64,000 bases of DNA, taken from NCBI RefSeq assembly GCF_024505085.1, contig NZ_JANIBC010000002.1, positions 239,016-303,015 of the forward strand, in the 5' to 3' direction. Positions 53,148 through 61,860 of this stretch are shown here, piece by piece. Position numbers and translations under genes: made by a program. Below the pieces are notes generated by a model. The model did not search any database. It worked only from the letters and a program-made list of their open reading frames with translations, and was not told the origin of the DNA. Origin of the DNA: Parvularcula maris (GTDB taxonomy: Bacteria; Pseudomonadota; Alphaproteobacteria; Caulobacterales; Parvularculaceae). Numbering within the stretch: the first letter of the stretch is position 1; every line of letters begins with the position of its first letter.

Positions 53148-53895
53148 AGTTCTTGTCGTCGACGACGAAAGCCTAGCCAGGCAGCGCCTGAGCCACCTCG
53201 TCGGACGCGTCGACGGCTTCGTCCTCTGCGGCGAAGCCCGAAACAGCGAGGAAGCTCTCCGCCTACAGCAGAAGGAGGGGGCGGACATCCTCCTTCTCGA
53301 CATCGAGATGCCTGGCGGGAGCGGCCTGAACCTCGCCTACCGTCTTTCCACGGAAGAAGCGCCTCCAGAGCTCGTCTTCGTCACGGCCTTTGCGGAGTAC
53401 GCCGTCGACGCCTTCGAGCGCGGCGCCATCGACTACGTCCTTAAACCCGTCCGTCTGGACCGTCTTTCCGAGGCGCTGAACCGTGCCGACAAGCAGCTTG
53501 CGCTCCGCACGGCCGAAGAGAGGGCCGCACGCCTGCAGGAGGCGCTGACCGCCTTTAAGGGAGAGGGGGAGCCCGAGGACCTCTGGATCAAGAACGGCGG
53601 ATCGGAGATGCGCCTCAGCCGCTCCGACATCCGCTACGCCTCGTCGGACCGCGACTACGTCTACATCGTCGCCCAGAGCGGCAGCTACCATATCCGCTCC
53701 ACCATGACCGGGCTCGCAAAGAAGCTTGGCGACGCCTCGTTCCTCCGTATTCACCGCTCCCATGTGGTTCGAAAGGAGGAGATCAGGGGGTTCTCGAGGG
53801 TCGCGCCCGACCGCTTCGAGGTCGAGCTCAACAATGGCGACGCGCTGCCCGTCGGGGCCAGCTACGTCTCGAAGGTCAGAGAGCTGATCGGTTAG
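53140..53895 (+). CDS. LytTR-family response regulator
   Basis: ATG 53140 gives MRRVLVVDDESLARQRLSHL. The 251-residue protein has a receiver domain with Asp54 (LLLDIEMPGGSGL), followed by a LytTR DNA-binding domain at about 150-250 (IRYASSDRDYVYIVAQSGSY, ASFLRIHRSHVVRKEEI, LNNGDALPVGASYVSKVREL). LytTR regulators bind paired direct repeats. It is partner to the kinase upstream. A strong hairpin with a T-rich tail follows its stop. Confidence 0.94.
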   Translation: MRRVLVVDDESLARQRLSHLVGRVDGFVLCGEARNSEEALRLQQKEGADILLLDIEMPGGSGLNLAYRLSTEEAPPELVFVTAFAEYAVDAFERGAIDYVLKPVRLDRLSEALNRADKQLALRTAEERAARLQEALTAFKGEGEPEDLWIKNGGSEMRLSRSDIRYASSDRDYVYIVAQSGSYHIRSTMTGLAKKLGDASFLRIHRSHVVRKEEIRGFSRVAPDRFEVELNNGDALPVGASYVSKVRELIG

Positions 53896-53899
53896 AGCT

Positions 53900-53935
53900 G
53901 CAGGCAGCGCGTCGAAGCGCTGCCTGCTTAGTTTT
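53900..53935 (+). terminator. Rho-independent terminator
   Basis: GCAGGCAGCGC and GCGCTGCCTGC form a perfect 11-base stem around GTCGAA, followed by TTAGTTTT. It lies five bases after the response regulator stop and before the convergent HflC stop. Confidence 0.85.
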
Positions 53936-54830
53936 AGCGGCCTTCCTGATCGTTGAAGTAGCGGAAGAACTCCGAGTCCGGGGACAGGATGATCGTCGTC
54001 TGACCATCCTGAAGCGCCTGCTCATAGGCCGTCAGCGACCGGTAGAAGGCGAAGAACTCCGGGTCCCTCGTATAGGCCTGGTTGTAGATCGCGTTGCGCT
54101 GGCCGTCGGCGGCGCCCCTGATACGTTGCGATTCCTCGCGGGCGGCGGCGGTGATCTGCACCACCTCCTTCTCGGCGGAGGCGGTGATCTCACGCGCCTG
54201 ACGCTCGCCCTCGGCCCTGATGCTTTCGGCCTGCTGGTTGTAGTCCGAGATCATCCGCTCATAGACGTTCTCGGCGTTCTCCTGGGGGAAGTCCGCCTGG
54301 CGGATACGCACGTCGATGATCCGTACGCCAAGCGCCCTCGCCTCCTCGGAGACGGCGGCCTGGATGGCGGCCATCAGCTCGCCGCGGCGCTCGGTGATGA
54401 TGTCGCGGATCTGCACCTCGCCGAGCACCTGGCGAACCGCCTCGCCCAAGACCGCGCCGATCCTGGTGTCGAACCGCTCCCGGATCTCGAGCGCGTTGGT
54501 GGAGACGCCTGAGAGACGCTGGAAGTAGAGAAGCGGATCGGCGATCTCGTAGCGCACGAAGGCGTCGACCAGGAGCCGCTCCTCATTGGCAACAATCACC
54601 TCAACGGGGGCAGCGTCGAAGTTCAGGTTCTTGGCGCTGAAGCGGACGACGTTCTGGACCACGGGGGTCTTGAAGTGAAGGCCGGCGTCCTCCGACGGGA
54701 TGGTCTTAACCGGGTCACCGAACTGCAGGACGATGGCCTGCTCGTCCTCCTTGACGGTGAACAGCGCGCTCGAGGCGATGATCAGCCCGACGATAACGAA
54801 GGCGAGGACGGCGTAGCTGAGGTTCTTCAT
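53934..54830 (-). CDS. hflC: HflC protease modulator
   Basis: The 298-residue SPFH/band-7 protein starts MKNLSYAVLAFVIVGLIIASSALFTVKEDEQAIVLQFGDP with one membrane helix. The band-7 domain covers residues about 25-180, then a helical coiled tail with EKEVVQITAAAREESQ and TRDPEFFAFYRSLTAYEQAL. HflC forms a large cage with HflK around the FtsH protease in the inner membrane and controls turnover of membrane proteins. It follows HflK with an ATGA overlap, the usual operon order. Confidence 0.95.
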   Translation of the reverse strand: MKNLSYAVLAFVIVGLIIASSALFTVKEDEQAIVLQFGDPVKTIPSEDAGLHFKTPVVQNVVRFSAKNLNFDAAPVEVIVANEERLLVDAFVRYEIADPLLYFQRLSGVSTNALEIRERFDTRIGAVLGEAVRQVLGEVQIRDIITERRGELMAAIQAAVSEEARALGVRIIDVRIRQADFPQENAENVYERMISDYNQQAESIRAEGERQAREITASAEKEVVQITAAAREESQRIRGAADGQRNAIYNQAYTRDPEFFAFYRSLTAYEQALQDGQTTIILSPDSEFFRYFNDQEGR

Positions 54831-56044
54831 TCCTGGCCTCCGGGCTGGCGCTGCTGCGGCTGGGACGAGCCCGACGTGCGCCGCGGTCTGTTCTGCTGCG
54901 CCTCGCGGGCGAGCTCGTTGAGGTTGAGATAGGGCAGCGTGCCGCCCGCATCGTCGTCGATGACCACCTTGTTCATGTCGCCCAGGACCCGCTCCATGGT
55001 CTCAAGATACATGCGCTGGCGGGTCACCTCGGGGGCCTTGGCGTACTCGTCATAGATGGCGTTGAAGCGGGCCGCGTCACCATTGGCCTCGGCCACCACG
55101 CGGGCGGCATAGGCTTCGGCGTCGAGGACGATCTGGCGCGCCTCACCCTGCGCCACGGGGATCTGCCGGTTGGCGATCCCTTGCGCCACGTTGACCTGGC
55201 GCTCGGCTTGGGAGTTGGCGTCGATCACGTCGCGCTGGGCAGGGACCACGCGCTCGGGCGGGCTGGCCGTGCCGAAGTTCACGCGGATGATGTTGACGCC
55301 GCTATCATAGCTGTCGAGCGTGTTCTGAAGGATCTCCGCCGTACGCTGATTGACCAGCGCCCTGCCGCGGGAGACGATGGGCTCGAACTCGTTCGCGCCG
55401 ACCACTTCGCGCAGCGCCGCCTCCGCAGCGGCCCGCACCGTGACCGAGGGCTCCTCGATATTGAAGAGATACTTTGCCGCGTTGGGCAGGGTCTCGTCAC
55501 CGCCGTCCCAGGTCTCGTCGGGTTTGACCTCGTAGTTCACCGTCATGTTCACATCGACGATGTTGAGGTCCGAGGTCAGCATGGAGACGCGGCTGGAATT
55601 GCCGCCGATGCGCACCTCGCGGTCCGCCACCACGTCCACCTTCTCGGCATTCTGGATGGGCCAGGGCACGTGCCAGTTGAGGCCGGGTCCGGTCAGACCG
55701 GTGAAGTTGCCGAAGGTGGTCACCACCCCCCGCTCGCCGGGCTTCACCTGGTAGATGCCGGAGAAGAGCCACAGGGCGATGATGCCTGCGATCACCAGAC
55801 CGAAGACGGGACCAGAAGGCGCGGTGACGCCGCCGCCCCCTCCCGCGCCGCCGCCGCGGCCGCGGCCGAAACGCTCGCGTCCCGAGCGCAGCAGCTCTTC
55901 GAGATCGGGGCTCGTCGGTCCGCGGCGTGGGCCGTTTCCGCCCCCTCCGCCGCCGCCATTGTTGCCGCCGCCATTGTTTCCGTTAGGTCGGCCCCAAGGG
56001 CCGGGGTTGTTGGGTCCGCCTGAGGGCTTATCAGTCCAGGGCAT
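54827..56044 (-). CDS. hflK: HflK protease modulator
   Basis: ATG 56044 gives MPWTDKPSGGPNNPGPWGRP, the usual Gly/Asn-rich alphaproteobacterial start; the longer in-frame extension to 56467 overlaps the divergent Mrp-like gene and is rejected. The 405-residue protein has a membrane helix (FGLVIAGIIALWLFSGIY), the SPFH domain (VKPGERGVVTTFGNFTGLTGPGLNWHVPWPIQ), and a coiled tail with VAEANGDAARFNAIYDEYAKAPEVTRQRMYLETME. It partners HflC and FtsH. A C-terminal Gln/Pro/Arg-rich tail is present. Confidence 0.95.
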   Translation of the reverse strand: MPWTDKPSGGPNNPGPWGRPNGNNGGGNNGGGGGGGNGPRRGPTSPDLEELLRSGRERFGRGRGGGAGGGGGVTAPSGPVFGLVIAGIIALWLFSGIYQVKPGERGVVTTFGNFTGLTGPGLNWHVPWPIQNAEKVDVVADREVRIGGNSSRVSMLTSDLNIVDVNMTVNYEVKPDETWDGGDETLPNAAKYLFNIEEPSVTVRAAAEAALREVVGANEFEPIVSRGRALVNQRTAEILQNTLDSYDSGVNIIRVNFGTASPPERVVPAQRDVIDANSQAERQVNVAQGIANRQIPVAQGEARQIVLDAEAYAARVVAEANGDAARFNAIYDEYAKAPEVTRQRMYLETMERVLGDMNKVVIDDDAGGTLPYLNLNELAREAQQNRPRRTSGSSQPQQRQPGGQE

Positions 56045-56170
56045 CAGTCCGCCGTTCTGGGGCGAAGGGCCATGATGGCTCCTCCGCAACTTCGAGGAAA
56101 TCTTGCTTATGAGCAGCACTCTATATGAGGCGTTGAAATCTTCGCGCAACGATCCAAGGCGGTTTGCGTC

Positions 56171-57247
56171 ATGATGCGCCGTTTCAAGGAAGCCGCGAGG
56201 CAGGGCCGGGTCGAGAACGCCCTTCGCAAAGCCTTGGCTGAAAAGGGCCTCGCCGCCGAGATCACCATCCGGGCGCTGGAAGGCCGTATCTCCGCCGCCG
56301 TGGTGCTGAAGGAGGGCCTCGGCGCGCAGGATCCCGCCGCCTTGGAGGCGGAGTTGCTTGGGGCCTCGGGTGCCGACCGGCTGACTCTGGTGACCACGGC
56401 TCACGAGAACGCTGGCAGTTCGGGCAGACCGGCCCCTCTCAAACCTGCTCCGGCAAGGGGCGGCCATGCCGACCCCCTAGGCCTCGGCGCGAAGGTCCAG
56501 GCCAGACCCTCCCCGCAGCGGCCCAACGGGGTCCGAGCGGTCATCGCCGTCGCATCGGGTAAGGGCGGCGTCGGCAAGAGCACCGTGGCCGCCTCCCTGG
56601 CGCTGCGTCTGAGCGAGCAGGGCCTGAGGGTCGGCATCCTCGACCTCGACATTCACGGCCCCTCCCTCCCCGTCCTCTTCCCCCGCGAGGAGAAGCTGAG
56701 GGGCGAGGAGGGCCGCGTTATCCCCGCAGAGGCCGAAGGTCTCAAGCTCGTCTCCCTGGGCTACATGGTGGACGAGCGGCAGGCGGTGGCCTGGCGCGGG
56801 CCGATGGTCATGAACGCCGCCCGCCAGCTCATCGACGAGACCGATTGGGGTGAGCTCGACATCCTCATCGTCGACACCCCGCCGGGGACGGGGGATGCGC
56901 ACCTCTCCATGATCCAGCGGCTAAAGCTTGACGGCGCCGTCCTGGTCGCGACCCCCTCACCCCTCGCCCTGGCCGATGTCCGCCGGGGGGCCAGCCTGTT
57001 CGAGAAGGCGGGCACCCCCCTTCTCGGCGTGGTGGTGAACATGACCGGCGGGCCGATGGGCGACGACCTGCCGCCCGGCCTTGCCGAGGAGCTGGGGCTC
57101 GATGTTCTGGACAGGACGCCTCTCTCCCCAGGGGTCGCTTCCCTTCCCTTCCGCAAAGAGAGCGGCGCAACTCTCGAAGGCACCACTCAGGCCGTCACCG
57201 CGCTGTTCGCTCAGCTAAAAGGTGACAGCGGCGCGCGAAGCGATTAG
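56171..57247 (+). CDS. Mrp/NBP35-type P-loop ATPase without cysteines
   Basis: The 358-residue protein has an N-terminal MIP18-like part (RRFKEAARQGRVENAL, RALEGRISAAVVL) and then the Mrp ATPase with the deviant Walker motif GKGGVGKST, LDLDIHGPSLPVLF, WRGPMVMNAARQLIDETDWGE and the catalytic VDTPPGTGDAHLSMIQ. Mrp proteins carry a 4Fe-4S cluster for delivery to apoproteins, bridged by a C-terminal CxxC. Here the expected region reads NMTGGPMGDDLPPGLAEELG with no Cys, and I find no Cys in the whole protein. It is divergent from hflK and overlaps nothing else. It may keep ATPase/carrier function without a cluster or have a different role. Confidence 0.88.
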   Translation: MMRRFKEAARQGRVENALRKALAEKGLAAEITIRALEGRISAAVVLKEGLGAQDPAALEAELLGASGADRLTLVTTAHENAGSSGRPAPLKPAPARGGHADPLGLGAKVQARPSPQRPNGVRAVIAVASGKGGVGKSTVAASLALRLSEQGLRVGILDLDIHGPSLPVLFPREEKLRGEEGRVIPAEAEGLKLVSLGYMVDERQAVAWRGPMVMNAARQLIDETDWGELDILIVDTPPGTGDAHLSMIQRLKLDGAVLVATPSPLALADVRRGASLFEKAGTPLLGVVVNMTGGPMGDDLPPGLAEELGLDVLDRTPLSPGVASLPFRKESGATLEGTTQAVTALFAQLKGDSGARSD

Positions 57248-57257
57248 GCGCGGGGCT

Positions 57258-57743
57258 ATGACCGACGGAACCGAACTCGACTATGCCTGGCTCACCCAGA
57301 ACGCGATGCGCGGCGTCGTCCGGGAGGTGCTCGGCATCACCAGGGAGCTCGGCGCGCTGCCGGGCGAGCACCACTTCTACATCGAGTTCGACACCAACAT
57401 GCCCGGCGTCGGCATCGCCGACAGCCTTAAGTCGCAGTACCCCGACCGCATGACCATCGTCCTGCAGCACCAGTTCGAGGGGCTGGAGGTGGAAGAGGAG
57501 CACTTCCAGGTCGTCTTGAAGTTTAAGGGTGTGCCGGAAATGCTCACCATCCCGTTCGCGGCGGTTACCCAGTTCGCCGATCCCTCGGCCAGTTTTGTCC
57601 TTCAGTTTCAACCCATCGACACGCTGGAGGGCGGAAACGACGTCGACGAAGCGCCGGCGGAAGACGAACCAAACCCTCCCGAGGACAACCCGCCCTCCGG
57701 CGGCGCCGACGTGGTCAGCCTCGACCGTTTTCGCAAGAAGTAG
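57258..57743 (+). CDS. sspB: SspB-family ClpXP adaptor
   Basis: ATG 57258 gives MTDGTELDYAWLTQNAMRGVVREVL. The 161-residue protein matches the alphaproteobacterial SspB (DUF/PF04386) fold: GEHHFYIEFDTNMPGVGIADSLKSQYPDRMTIVLQ and LTIPFAAVTQFADPSASF, then an acidic linker and a short C-terminal tail VVSLDRFRKK that docks on ClpX. It delivers ssrA-tagged and other substrates to ClpXP. It begins 11 bases after the Mrp-like gene and may be cotranscribed. ctrA follows after 237 bases. Confidence 0.9.
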   Translation: MTDGTELDYAWLTQNAMRGVVREVLGITRELGALPGEHHFYIEFDTNMPGVGIADSLKSQYPDRMTIVLQHQFEGLEVEEEHFQVVLKFKGVPEMLTIPFAAVTQFADPSASFVLQFQPIDTLEGGNDVDEAPAEDEPNPPEDNPPSGGADVVSLDRFRKK

Positions 57744-57806
57744 TTGAAAAACCTATCTATTTCTTGGTTCGCGCGGCTTCTGCAGAAAACCGGCTTCCTG
57801 AATAAG

Positions 57807-57844
57807 TTAACGCTTGCTCCGCGAATCGGACGCCGTCTAGACTC
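57807..57844 (+). promoter_or_regulatory. Candidate ctrA promoter with two GANTC sites
   Basis: A TTGCTC (57814-57819) and TAGACT (57838-57843) pair with 18-base spacing resembles a sigma-70 promoter. GAATC at 57823-57827 and GACTC at 57840-57844 are CcrM methylation sites, and TTAAC at 57807-57811 is a CtrA half-site; a second TTAA-rich stretch lies at 57880. In Caulobacter the ctrA promoter is also under CcrM and CtrA control, so a similar cell-cycle control is plausible here. The gap 57744-57980 holds no other gene. Confidence 0.55.
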
Positions 57845-57980
57845 ACCTAAGCGTGTGGGCAGTAGGCGCGCGCGGGCGATTAATCTTTATGAAAGCTAAT
57901 GGCTGTTAGGCTGAACGAAAGCTTCACAGGGCCGCCTCCTTGCGCGGCATTGACCTAACGGACGAGGAGGACAGGTTCCA

Positions 57981-58676
57981 ATGAGGGTTCTGCTGATCGA
58001 GGACGACGGCGCGACGGCACAGAGCATCGAGCTGATGCTTAAGTCGGACGGCTTCAACTGCTACACCACCGATCTCGGTGAAGAGGGTGTCGATCTCGGC
58101 AAGCTCTACGACTACGACATCATCCTTCTGGACCTGAACCTGCCCGACATGACCGGCTTCGACGTGCTCAAGCAGCTCCGCGTAGCCAAGGTCGGCACGC
58201 CGATCCTCATCCTCACCGGCCTCGGCGACACCGAGAATAAGGTCCGGGGCCTCGGTTTCGGCGCCGACGACTACATGACCAAGCCGTTCCACAAGGACGA
58301 GCTCGTCGCCCGCATCCACGCCATCGTCCGCCGCTCCAAGGGCCACAGCCAGTCGATCATCAACACCGGCACCCTCTCGGTGAACCTCGACGCGAAGACG
58401 GTGGAAGTCGCCGGCCAGCGCGTCCACCTCACCGGCAAAGAGTATCAGATGCTGGAACTCCTCTCCCTGCGCAAGGGCACGACCCTGACCAAGGAGATGT
58501 TCCTCAACCACCTCTACGGCGGCATGGACGAGCCCGAACTGAAGATTATCGACGTCTTCATCTGCAAGCTGCGCAAGAAGCTCTCGGCTGCGACCAGCGG
58601 CGAGCACTACATCGAAACCGTCTGGGGCCGCGGCTACGTCCTGCGCGACCCGGCAGAGGAGAAGGGCGCAGCGTAA
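57981..58676 (+). CDS. ctrA: Cell-cycle response regulator CtrA
   Basis: The 231-residue OmpR-type regulator closely matches Ctr[21 protein letters not shown], phospho-acceptor Asp51 in [43 protein letters not shown], and the winged helix with [20 protein letters not shown] and [26 protein letters not shown] precedes the ATG. CtrA controls cell division, DNA methylation and motility genes in alphaproteobacteria and blocks replication initiation. The C-terminus ends in a short Ala/Gly tail, like the degradation signal known in Caulobacter. A terminator hairpin follows. Confidence 0.97.
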   Translation: MRVLLIEDDGATAQSIELMLKSDGFNCYTTDLGEEGVDLGKLYDYDIILLDLNLPDMTGFDVLKQLRVAKVGTPILILTGLGDTENKVRGLGFGADDYMTKPFHKDELVARIHAIVRRSKGHSQSIINTGTLSVNLDAKTVEVAGQRVHLTGKEYQMLELLSLRKGTTLTKEMFLNHLYGGMDEPELKIIDVFICKLRKKLSAATSGEHYIETVWGRGYVLRDPAEEKGAA

Positions 58677-58703
58677 GCCAGCCCGCAATCCTTGCGAGTA
58701 CCC

Positions 58704-58729
58704 AACGGACCCTACGGGGTCCGTTTTTC
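58704..58729 (+). terminator. Rho-independent terminator of ctrA
   Basis: AACGGACCC and GGGTCCGTT form a nine-base stem around TACG, with TTTTT continuing from the stem, 27 bases after the ctrA stop. Confidence 0.85.
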
Positions 58730-58831
58730 GTTGCGCAGAAAGGCGTTCTATCGCCGCTGTTCGAAAGCTTAATATTGCATTTACCACCTTGCGCCCGCCA
58801 TATTATCACACAACCAGAGGCAGGGTTCGTT

Positions 58832-60481
58832 GTGGCGGTATTCAAAGGTAGCAAGGTTTTCCATCTGTTGGCGGCGGTCGCGCTGCTGGGCGTCGCTTCC
58901 TGCGGCGGGAGCGGCGGCGGGGGTTCGACCGCTCCGGTCAGGCGCCCCTCGCCTCCCCCCACGACGAACACCCCGCCGAGCTGGACCCCAGGGGTCTTCG
59001 CCGCCTCCAGCAGCTTCGAGCAGCGCTGTGAGCGCCCACGCACCGGCGTGGATATCGAAGGCAACCCCTTCCCCGACCGTGCAGGGTCGGTCCTAGAAGA
59101 GAACCACTGGCTGCGCTCCTGGACGGACGAGACTTATCTCTGGAACAACGAGGTCCCGGACCAGAACCCGGCCAATTTCGACGATCCGCTCGACTACTTC
59201 GCCGAGCTTCGCACCACGGCGCGGACCCCGTCGGGTACGCCCAAGGACAACTTCCACTTCTCCCAGTCCACCGAGGACTTCCTCCGCTCGCGCAACTCGG
59301 CTGGCTCCTCTGGCTACGGCTTCAGCCTGGCGGCGATCAGAACGACCGCGCCGCGGGACTACCGCATCCGCTACGTCGATCCCGGCACGCCCGCGGCGGC
59401 GGTGGTCGGCGGCGAGCAGCAGTTCAAGCGCGGCACCCGCATCCTCGAGGTGGACGGCAACGACCTCGTCAATGGCAGCAACACCGAGGCGCTCAATGAT
59501 GGCCTCTTCCCGGAGAACGACGGCGAGACCCACACCTTCCTCGTTCAGGATGCAGGCTCGACCCAGACGCGGCTCGTGACCATCACCTCCGCCAATGTCG
59601 CCCGCGTGCCGGTCATCGAGACGAAGGTGATCGACGATGGCGGGGTGCGTGTCGGCTACATCGTCTTCAACACCTACAGCCCGTTCTCCTCGGAGGAGGC
59701 GATCATCGACGCTGTCCAGACCCTCTCCGATGCCAATGTCGAGGAGCTGGTGCTAGACCTTCGCTATAATGGCGGCGGGCTTCTCGCGGTCGCCTCGCAG
59801 CTCAGCTACATGATCGCGGGACCGAGCTTCACCAGCGGCAAGTATTTCGAGCGCCTGCGCTTCCAGGCCGATGCGGGGAACACCAACCCCGTTACCGGCC
59901 AGCGCAACGACCCCACGCCCTTCTACACCACCGGCCTCGGATTCTCGGCAGCCGAGGGGCGGCAGCTTCCCCTCCTGCCCGATGTGAACCGGGTCTTCGT
60001 TCTGTCGACAGACCGCACCTGCTCGGCGTCCGAGGCCACCATCAACGGGCTGCGCGGCGTCGGTTTCCCGGTCGTGCTGATCGGCGACACCACCTGCGGC
60101 AAGCCCTTCGGCTTCTACCCCACCGACAATTGCGGCGAGACCTACTACACGATCCAGTTCCAGGGCGTGAACTTCGAAGGGTTCGGCGACTACCAGGACG
60201 GCTTCGTCCCCGACAGCAGCACATCGTCCATCGGCGAGCGCCTGCCGGGCTGCCGCGTCTCCGACGATCTCAGCTTCCAGCTCGGCGACGAGAGCGAGCC
60301 GCTTCTCGCCGCCGCTCTCGCCTACCGCCGCACGGGCGCCTGCCCCACGACGCTGGCCACTTCATCGGCGAGAGCCCTGATCGAGACCCGCTCGAAGGAG
60401 CCCGGCATCGTGCGCTTCCCCGCTGAGGACCTTCTCTCGGTCAACCGAGACATGCGCCTCCCCGGCGGCGAGACCCTTTGA
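58832..60481 (+). CDS. S41-family peptidase lipoprotein
   Basis: GTG 58832 follows an AGAGGCAGGG site and gives a lipoprotein signal ending LLGVASCGGSGGGGS; longer in-frame forms lack the signal. The 549-residue protein has a Pro-rich linker, a PDZ-like region (GYGFSLAAIRTTAPRDYRIR, AVVGGEQQFKRGTRILEVDG) and the S41 protease core with VEELVLDLRYNGGGL, STDRTCSASEATINGLRGVG (likely catalytic Ser in SASEA) and DTTCGKPFGFYPT (Lys in GKP). Cys-rich loops near the active site may form disulfides. It would act in the periplasm, tethered to the outer membrane or inner membrane. It overlaps the small lipoprotein below by four bases (TTGA). Confidence 0.88.
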   Translation: MAVFKGSKVFHLLAAVALLGVASCGGSGGGGSTAPVRRPSPPPTTNTPPSWTPGVFAASSSFEQRCERPRTGVDIEGNPFPDRAGSVLEENHWLRSWTDETYLWNNEVPDQNPANFDDPLDYFAELRTTARTPSGTPKDNFHFSQSTEDFLRSRNSAGSSGYGFSLAAIRTTAPRDYRIRYVDPGTPAAAVVGGEQQFKRGTRILEVDGNDLVNGSNTEALNDGLFPENDGETHTFLVQDAGSTQTRLVTITSANVARVPVIETKVIDDGGVRVGYIVFNTYSPFSSEEAIIDAVQTLSDANVEELVLDLRYNGGGLLAVASQLSYMIAGPSFTSGKYFERLRFQADAGNTNPVTGQRNDPTPFYTTGLGFSAAEGRQLPLLPDVNRVFVLSTDRTCSASEATINGLRGVGFPVVLIGDTTCGKPFGFYPTDNCGETYYTIQFQGVNFEGFGDYQDGFVPDSSTSSIGERLPGCRVSDDLSFQLGDESEPLLAAALAYRRTGACPTTLATSSARALIETRSKEPGIVRFPAEDLLSVNRDMRLPGGETL

Positions 60482-60816
60482 CCCGGCTGGCGGCGCTGGT
60501 TGCGGGGCTGTCGGCGGCGGCTTGCCAGACCTCGGCCCAGACCCAGGAAACCCCGGCGGCACTCGACCCCGACCGGATGGACGAGGTCGCTGCCCTGGTC
60601 GCGGAAGCGGTGGGTAAGGCTTCGGTCGAACTTGGCGTATCGTCCGATCCGGGACGGGTGGTCATCCTGCCCCCGCCCCCTGGCCCCTACGAGGACCGAA
60701 GCCCCGCTATGCCGAGGACTTTCCAGGCGGTGCTTAGGGACGATACCTGTCTTCTGGTCCAGACGGATGGGGAGCTGGAGGTAGAGCTGCCGCAAGGGGT
60801 TTGCCTACCACTCTAA
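60478..60816 (+). CDS. Small putative lipoprotein, translationally coupled to S41 peptidase
   Basis: The 112-residue product starts at TTG within the peptidase stop codon. It begins MTRLAALVAGLSAAACQTSAQ, with a likely lipobox Cys, then a mostly acidic, Pro-rich middle (VVILPPPPGPYEDRS) and a C-terminal part with two Cys (DDTCLLVQTD and PQGVCLPL) that may form a disulfide. I do not recognise the family. Its coupling to the protease suggests a partner, inhibitor or anchor, by inference. Confidence 0.55.
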   Translation: MTRLAALVAGLSAAACQTSAQTQETPAALDPDRMDEVAALVAEAVGKASVELGVSSDPGRVVILPPPPGPYEDRSPAMPRTFQAVLRDDTCLLVQTDGELEVELPQGVCLPL

Positions 60817-60909
60817 AAGGCTTTCTGCCGCCTTCCCATGGTCCGCGAAGCGGATCCGTGGGACGCATCATCCGCATGGAATGATCTCGCGGCGCTAGTG
60901 GGAGTTGGG

Positions 60910-60943
60910 TCCCACGGTCTCCGGCTATGCCTGGGCCGTGGGA
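60910..60943. repeat. Inverted repeat between convergent genes
   Basis: TCCCACGG and CCGTGGGA pair perfectly around an 18-base loop that itself could partly pair. It lies between the small lipoprotein and the end of nusG. It lacks a T-run on either side, so a terminator role is only possible, not shown. Confidence 0.3.
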
Positions 60944-60964
60944 AAGCGTCGATAGAAAAGCAGC

Positions 60965-61504
60965 TCAGCTCTCTTTGTCGACCTGGTGGTACTCGAGCTC
61001 CACCGGGGTCGCCCGGCCGAAGATCGAGACCGACACCTTAAGGCGGGCATTGTCCTGGTCCACGTCCTCGACCACGCCGGAGAAGCTGGCGAAGGGGCCG
61101 TCGATGACTTTGACCATCTCGCCGACCTCGTAGATGACCGACGGCTTGACGGGTGCGGCGTCGCCCTCCTCCATCGTGCCGAGGATGCGATCGACCTCGC
61201 GCTGGGAGATCGGCAGCGGCTTCTTGCCCGATCCCAGGAAGCCGGTGACCTTGTTAGTCTCGTTGACCACGTGGAAGGTCTGGTCGTTCATCACCATCTT
61301 CACCAGGACATAGCCGGGGAAGTAGCGGCGCTCGGTGTTCACCTTACGGCCACGGCGCACCTCGACCACCTCCTCGGTGGGCACCAGCACGTCCTCGAAC
61401 AGGTCGCTCAGACCCTTCTCGGCGGCGGCGGCTTTGATGGAGTCCGCCACCTTCTTCTCGAAGTTGGAGTAGGCGTGGACGATGTACCACTTGGCTTCGG
61501 ACAT
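60965..61504 (-). CDS. nusG: Transcription termination/antitermination factor NusG
   Basis: ATG 61504 gives MSEAKWYIVHAYSNFEKKVADS, the standard NusG start; the long upstream extension of the frame covers secE in another frame. The 179-residue protein has an NGN domain (PTEEVVEVRRGRKVNTERRYFPGYVLV) and a C-terminal KOW domain (VKVIDGPFASFSGVVEDVDQDNARLKV). It binds RNA polymerase and Rho or S10. It follows secE by 11 bases, the conserved secE-nusG order, and ribosomal protein genes probably continue just past the start-proximal side in other genomes, but here they are not adjacent downstream. Confidence 0.97.
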   Translation of the reverse strand: MSEAKWYIVHAYSNFEKKVADSIKAAAAEKGLSDLFEDVLVPTEEVVEVRRGRKVNTERRYFPGYVLVKMVMNDQTFHVVNETNKVTGFLGSGKKPLPISQREVDRILGTMEEGDAAPVKPSVIYEVGEMVKVIDGPFASFSGVVEDVDQDNARLKVSVSIFGRATPVELEYHQVDKES

Positions 61505-61515
61505 CGAGATCGTTC

Positions 61516-61860
61516 CTAAAACAGGTTGAGGGAGAGGATGCGGGGGACCACGAAGCGCAGGATCTGGTCCACCGAGAAGAAGAAGACGCTCATGATGGCG
61601 ACCATGATCAGCACCATGATGGTTGAGACCATGGTCTCGCCGCGGGTGGTCCAGGTAACCTTCTGCATCTCGGCGCGGACCTGCTTGTAGAACTCGAACG
61701 GGCCGACGGACTTCTTCTTGACCGGGGCGCCCGCCTCGGACTTGGCCGAGCGGCTTCCGCCCTCGCCGGCGTCGATGGTCTCGGGTGTCAGGCGCGCCTG
61801 GGCGCCCGTCCCGGCGACGCGGTTCGATTTGACTTTGCGGCGGTTCTTCGACTTCGGCAT
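61516..61860 (-). CDS. secE: Preprotein translocase subunit SecE
   Basis: The 114-residue protein has a basic N-terminal extension (MPKSKNRRKVKSNRV) and the conserved SecE part: GPFEFYKQVRAEMQKVTWTTRGETMVSTIMVLIM, followed by a single membrane helix ending near RFVVPRILSLNLF. SecE clamps SecY in the translocon. The N-terminal extension (about 50 residues) is longer than in E. coli-like short forms but seen in alphaproteobacteria. It heads the secE-nusG pair. Confidence 0.93.
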   Translation of the reverse strand: MPKSKNRRKVKSNRVAGTGAQARLTPETIDAGEGGSRSAKSEAGAPVKKKSVGPFEFYKQVRAEMQKVTWTTRGETMVSTIMVLIMVAIMSVFFFSVDQILRFVVPRILSLNLF

